A stretch of 8,331 nucleotides of DNA from JBBRQP01 sp038226175 (GTDB lineage Bacteria; Cyanobacteriota; Cyanobacteriia; Gloeobacterales; Anthocerotibacteraceae): NCBI GenBank assembly GCA_038226175.1, contig JBBRQP010000113.1, forward strand, positions 1-8,331, written 5' to 3'. Positions within the stretch are counted from its first letter, which is position 1. Each line of letters starts with the position of its first letter. Positions 5,906-8,331 of the stretch are shown piece by piece. The position numbers and the translations under genes are program-made. Under the pieces are notes generated by a model. That model worked only from the letters and a program-made list of their open reading frames with translations. It did not search any database and was not told where the DNA came from.

Positions 5906-7174
5906 TCAAATATCACCGACAAAACGGCTTGGATTTAATAGGTTTTTTGGGTCAAATTGCTGTTTTAGTCGTTGCATCAGACCTAGGGCATTAGCGGTAT
6001 AGCCCCAAACCTCAAAGTTTTGCTTGACCACAGATGGTGCCTCAAGTAAGGTCAAAAAACCCCCGGCAGTCTGACAATAGTCCCGGATTTTTTGGAGCGT
6101 TGCAATAGCGGTATCCTCTTTGAGCCAGAGCCGACCCAAACCACTAGCACTATGAATTACAACAAAAGGTGCATCAGCTAGATGCGCGAGCGCACGCAAG
6201 GCTTGAACTGCTTGGGCTGGAAGTACACCTAGCTTGCATAAATAGGATCGTGTTACAGGAGGCGCACCAATATTTTGCCAAAATGAGGTCTCTGCTAGCA
6301 TTTCGTAGCGTCTAACTTCCAAATTTTGCAGCATGGCAATTTTTATACTTTGAGCGGTTTGCTCCGTGACACTCGCGGCGAGACCTTCAAAGCGTAGGGC
6401 TAATCCGGGTAAATCATCGGTAGCGGCGGCAGAGAGCAAATCTACCCTTGTTGGCGTCAGGGCTGAGGCTGCCAAAATACGTAGGGTCTGCTCAAGGGCT
6501 GCATAGTCTCCGGTGAGTCGTAAGGTTATTGAAGCTGGAGGCAAGGGATAGAGCCGAAAAGTAATCTGGCTTACAATCCCGAGTGTGCCATAGGAACCCG
6601 TTAAGAGTTTCATCAGGTCATAGCCGGCAACATTTTTGACCACTCGTCCTCCAGCTTTAGCTATTTTTCCGTCAGCTCTGATCAGAGTAATACCTAAAAC
6701 TAAATCACGTACTCCCCCATAACGCTGGCGTAAACTTCCGGTATCTGCGGTATTGAGAATGCCGCCTAAAGTGGCAGTTTGGGCATAATGAGGGTCAATG
6801 GGCAAAAACTGTCCAGCTTGGGCAAGAATCTGTTGTAGGGTTTGTAAGGTCATCCCCGCTTCTGCAGTAACAGTCAAATCTCCTGCACAATGTTCAATCA
6901 AGCGGTTGAGATAGCAGGTACTAATAATCAAATCTGGCTGCTCGACTAGGCCACCCCATCCCACCTTACTACCTTGGCCTATCACCAAAACCCGCCAATG
7001 ATTACGGTAAGCAAGGCTCATCACGTCGGCTAGGGCAAATTGGGTGGCTGGATAAACGATGGCTTGGGGTTGGCTCTCCGCTGAGATTGCTGCTTGCAGT
7101 AGGTGTTGTTGCGCAAGACTTAGCTGTTCCCAAGCCACAACTGGCAAATTTAAGCTTTCTAATTCTTGTAACAT
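5906..7174 (-). CDS. glcE: Glycolate dehydrogenase FAD-binding subunit GlcE
   Basis: GlcE is the second flavoprotein of the GlcDEF glycolate dehydrogenase, which oxidises glycolate to glyoxylate. The 422-residue protein has a PCMH-type (FAD_binding_4) domain at about 35-210. It contains the pyrophosphate-contact loop GQGSKVGWGG (66-75), TAEAGMTL (103-110), the region PHYAQTATLGGILNTADTG (128-146), and YGGVRDLVLG (152-161). The GGRVVKNVAGYDLMKLLTGS block (175-194) is typical of GlcE. A less conserved substrate-cap region follows. The C-terminus has the oxidase-type ending FDPKNLLNPSRFVGDI. Its length is about 70 residues over E. coli GlcE (about 350) but normal for cyanobacterial relatives as I recall them. 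ATG 7174 is the only plausible start, because an in-frame stop lies ten codons upstream. The ribosome site is weak. mscL and glcF follow on the same strand; no glcD is in the window. Confidence 0.93.
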   Translation of the reverse strand: MLQELESLNLPVVAWEQLSLAQQHLLQAAISAESQPQAIVYPATQFALADVMSLAYRNHWRVLVIGQGSKVGWGGLVEQPDLIISTCYLNRLIEHCAGDLTVTAEAGMTLQTLQQILAQAGQFLPIDPHYAQTATLGGILNTADTGSLRQRYGGVRDLVLGITLIRADGKIAKAGGRVVKNVAGYDLMKLLTGSYGTLGIVSQITFRLYPLPPASITLRLTGDYAALEQTLRILAASALTPTRVDLLSAAATDDLPGLALRFEGLAASVTEQTAQSIKIAMLQNLEVRRYEMLAETSFWQNIGAPPVTRSYLCKLGVLPAQAVQALRALAHLADAPFVVIHSASGLGRLWLKEDTAIATLQKIRDYCQTAGGFLTLLEAPSVVKQNFEVWGYTANALGLMQRLKQQFDPKNLLNPSRFVGDI

Positions 7175-7239
7175 CTCAGGATGCCAATAGATGCATCTTT
7201 AGCTTAACTGGCTTGAGTTCAGTACAGCGTCTAGTCACC

Positions 7240-7268
7240 AAAAAACCGAGGCAGTCGCGCACTCGGTT
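7240..7268 (-). terminator. Intrinsic terminator of the small basic peptide gene
   Basis: Read on the minus strand, AACCGAG (7268-7262) pairs with CTCGGTT (7250-7244) around an 11-base loop, and the second arm runs into six T residues (7245-7240). It lies 24 bases after the peptide stop codon and 65 bases upstream of glcE. It should therefore separate the peptide transcript from the glcE-mscL-glcF block. There is no T-run on the plus strand, so it works in one direction only. Confidence 0.8.
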
Positions 7269-7291
7269 GGTGGATTATCTGAACTATAGGT

Positions 7292-7504
7292 TTAGGCTTT
7301 TTTAGCTTGTTTCATCATCGTGGTGTGTTTAGCTTTAGAAACACGTTTGACGGTGTGTTTTTTGACAGGCGCTTTGGCGACGAGCGTCGTGTCCGATTTT
7401 TTCATTTGCGTCGTTGTCGTTGGTGCAGCATTAGCGGTTAGCGCAGATAAGCTCAGGACACTAGCAAAGGTCAGCGCCATCAACACAGATTTGTAACTTT
7501 TCAT
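7292..7504 (-). CDS. Small secreted lysine-rich peptide, Asr-like in composition
   Basis: The 70-residue product has a clear Sec signal peptide: basic N-terminus MKSYK, a hydrophobic core at about 7-22, and an A-N-A cleavage site after residue 26. The mature part is about 44 residues and begins APTTTT. It holds eleven lysines, one arginine and two histidines against one aspartate, so it is strongly basic. KKHTV and AKHTT form a loose repeat. This plan (signal peptide, Thr-rich start, Lys/His-rich remainder) resembles the enterobacterial acid-shock protein Asr, but the similarity is compositional and I do not claim homology. Its function is unknown; a periplasmic polycation that buffers or binds acidic surfaces is possible. 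A GGAG site seven bases before the ATG, a promoter candidate and a strong terminator support a real single-gene unit. Confidence 0.75.
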   Translation of the reverse strand: MKSYKSVLMALTFASVLSLSALTANAAPTTTTQMKKSDTTLVAKAPVKKHTVKRVSKAKHTTMMKQAKKA

Positions 7505-7511
7505 GGTGATA

Positions 7512-7515
7512 CTCC
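7512..7515 (-). promoter_or_regulatory. Ribosome binding site of the small basic peptide gene
   Basis: CTCC reads GGAG on the minus strand, seven bases ahead of the ATG at 7504. It supports the chosen start. Confidence 0.6.
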
Positions 7516-7562
7516 GTAAGAACTGGGGCTTGATTGCACCCTTCTTTAGGCTAAACAGCCCA

Positions 7563-7592
7563 TGTGTAGGTGGTGTGTCGGTTATTTGTCAA
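7563..7592 (-). promoter_or_regulatory. Candidate promoter of the small basic peptide gene
   Basis: On the minus strand a perfect -35 box TTGACA (7592-7587) is followed after 18 bases by TACACA (7568-7563), a poor -10 match. The distance to the ATG at 7504 leaves a leader of roughly 50 bases. The -35 box is the persuasive part. The -10 box is weak, which could mean regulated or alternative-sigma use. Confidence 0.4.
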
Positions 7593-7621
7593 TGACGCGG
7601 GGGAAGGCTCTATGGCACAAT
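7592..7621 (+). promoter_or_regulatory. Candidate promoter of tRNA-Ser
   Basis: ATGACG (7592-7597, four of six to TTGACA) is followed after 18 bases by CACAAT (7616-7621, four of six to TATAAT). Transcription would start a few bases before the mature tRNA 5' end at 7632, as is usual for tRNA genes. The -35 box overlaps that of the divergent peptide promoter through the palindrome GTCA-A-TGAC (7588-7596). Confidence 0.4.
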
Positions 7622-7631
7622 AGTAAAACTC

Positions 7632-7716
7632 GGAGAGGTGGCAGAGTGGTTGAATGCGCCTGTCTCGAAAACAGGTATGGGGCGACTCATCGAGGGTTCA
7701 AATCCCTCCCTCTCCG
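7632..7716 (+). tRNA. tRNA-Ser (anticodon CGA)
   Basis: The gene folds as a class II tRNA. The acceptor stem is GGAGAGG (7632-7638) with CCTCTCC (7709-7715), and the discriminator is G7716. The anticodon arm is CCTGT, the loop CTCGAAA, and ACAGG, giving anticodon CGA, which reads the serine codon UCG. The long variable arm ATGGG-GCGA-CTCAT (7677-7690) has a GNRA-type loop. The T arm is GAGGG-TTCAAAT-CCCTC (7692-7708). A long variable arm together with G at the discriminator position is diagnostic for serine. The 3' CCA is not encoded, because AAT follows. An integrase relic begins about 140 bases downstream on the same strand, so the gene may have been an integration site. No duplicate of its 3' end was seen in the window. 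Confidence 0.97.
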
Positions 7717-7774
7717 AATCATCAATATCAAGGCTAGACAGGCTTTCTAGGATTGATAAGCGTGCTAAGTTCAG

Positions 7775-7791
7775 CTATAGAATCCCTATAG
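7775..7791. repeat. Paired CTATAG palindromes upstream of the integrase relic
   Basis: CTATAG occurs at 7775-7780 and again at 7786-7791, separated by five bases. The spacing of 11 bases places both on the same DNA face. They lie about 70 bases before the integrase start, where an operator or recombinase arm site could be. Function is unknown and chance is possible. Confidence 0.3.
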
Positions 7792-7858
7792 AGTAGGTCT
7801 AATTTGCCCTAAATCTCCCTGATTTCTACGATAATGGTTACAGTTTTTGGCTACATCT

Positions 7859-8230
7859 ATGACGCTAAATACAAGCCTCGAACAGAAAAAAGCTTCCGTA
7901 GAGCGGCAGCTTGATGAGGCTAACCATGCCTTACGCAATATACATAAGTACGCACTCTCCCTTTACCAACGAGGTGGCAAACTCTATGCCCGAGGTAATT
8001 TCCCACCCAAGACCAATTCAGCTCAGACAAAACCCTATCGTCAAGCAATTGCTCTGGATTGCAACGCAACTACCCAGGGCATTAAAGAAGCAATGACTAA
8101 AACTATTCGTTTTGGAGATGCTCTGAGGAATGAAAATTTTAATTGGTTAAACTTTTTTGAAGAGGATCAGCCCAAAGAAAAGGCAGTGGGAGTATGGTGG
8201 ATCCGGTTGTTGGGACAAAAATGGGTCTAA
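7859..8230 (+). CDS. Truncated tyrosine-integrase N-terminal domain (probable relic)
   Basis: The frame from ATG 7859 gives 123 residues; a TTG at 7847 would add four. It starts with a helical stretch (about residues 7-26, LEQKKASVERQLDEANHALR). Next comes 'LYQRGGKLYARGNFPPK...KPYRQAIAL', then a helix and 'NENFNWLNFFEE'. This order (RG-x-x-LY-x-RG-x-FPPK, a Q-x-x-I-x-L strand, and a helix ending in F-x-W) matches the N-terminal arm-binding domain of phage-type integrases in cyanobacteria, as I remember them. Full-length integrases have roughly 350-420 residues and a catalytic domain with R...HxxR...Y; here the frame stops at 8230 and no catalytic residues follow in any frame. No ribosome site is evident. 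I judge it a dead relic, though a short expressed DNA-binding protein cannot be excluded. Confidence 0.6.
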   Translation: MTLNTSLEQKKASVERQLDEANHALRNIHKYALSLYQRGGKLYARGNFPPKTNSAQTKPYRQAIALDCNATTQGIKEAMTKTIRFGDALRNENFNWLNFFEEDQPKEKAVGVWWIRLLGQKWV

Positions 8231-8331
8231 GTTAAGCGAGACTCTGCCTTGAATTGGGGTCTAGATTTCTATCTCAGCACTATATTACCATATCATCTCC
8301 TAGCGACATTTTTCTGCTTGCTCAAGGCAAC
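8231..8331. other. No recognisable gene; 8-base inverted repeat
   Basis: After the integrase relic I find no coding frame with recognisable content. TGCCTTGA (8245-8252) and TCAAGGCA (8322-8329) are exact reverse complements, possibly chance. On the minus strand the last bases are open as VALSKQKNVARR before a stop, which could be the end of a gene entering from the right, but this is too short to claim. Confidence 0.3.

Noticed and set aside
7562..7750. 62-codon plus-strand frame with an arginine-rich middle
   Set aside because: It is a translation of the tRNA-Ser gene and its flanks. Such frames are a well-known annotation artefact.
7733..7750. CTAGA...TCTAG hairpin after tRNA-Ser as a tRNA terminator
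   Set aside because: The stem has five base pairs and is AT-rich, and no T-run follows.
1..8331. CRISPR array, DGR, retron or HIP1-rich region
   Set aside because: No regularly spaced direct repeats, reverse transcriptase motif or template repeat were seen, and no GCGATCGC octamer was found on reading through.

Overview
The window most likely comes from a cyanobacterial chromosome. The evidence is the pairing of GlcE- and GlcF-type glycolate dehydrogenase subunits, an MscL with a CxxC...CxxC tail of the kind I associate with cyanobacteria, a small ribbon-helix-helix antitoxin of a type common there, and an integrase N-terminal domain with an 'LYxRGxFPPK' segment like that of cyanobacterial tyrosine integrases. 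Base composition looks near 47-50% GC. I saw no copy of the GCGATCGC (HIP1) octamer that is abundant in many, though not all, cyanobacteria. I cannot resolve the genus.

Layout. Bases 1-135 are the left end of an IS3-type insertion sequence on the minus strand, with the first 23 codons of its OrfA transposase. It cuts a DJ-1/PfpI-family gene whose C-terminal piece remains at 136-321 (+). An SPFH/prohibitin-like membrane protein follows (323-1261, -). Divergent from it is a ribbon-helix-helix antitoxin-like gene (1443-1697, +) with no intact toxin behind it. A lipoprotein (1778-2320, -) is divergent from lysS, the lysyl-tRNA synthetase gene (2410-3933, +). Next comes a minus-strand block reading glcE (7174 to 5906), mscL (5819 to 5415) and glcF (5345 to 4029). 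Upstream of it is a small secreted lysine-rich peptide gene (7504 to 7292, -) that ends in a clear intrinsic terminator. Divergent from the peptide gene is a tRNA-Ser(CGA) gene (7632-7716, +), followed by a truncated tyrosine-integrase N-terminal domain (7859-8230, +). Bases 8231-8331 hold no recognisable gene. No gene-free stretch exceeds 300 bases.

How it works together. LysS and the tRNA are translation genes. GlcE and GlcF are the FAD and Fe-S subunits that would work with a GlcD to oxidise photorespiratory glycolate to glyoxylate; glcD is not in this window. MscL sits between them and serves osmotic-shock relief. The SPFH protein, the lipoprotein and the basic peptide are envelope-associated. 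Both ends carry signs of past mobile DNA: an IS insertion on the left and an integrase remnant beside a tRNA on the right. I see no CRISPR array, retron, DGR or other large unexplained system. The points worth a second look are the gene disruption, the orphan antitoxin with a palindrome on its -10 box, mscL lodged between glcE and glcF, the Asr-like peptide, and the tRNA-linked integrase relic.
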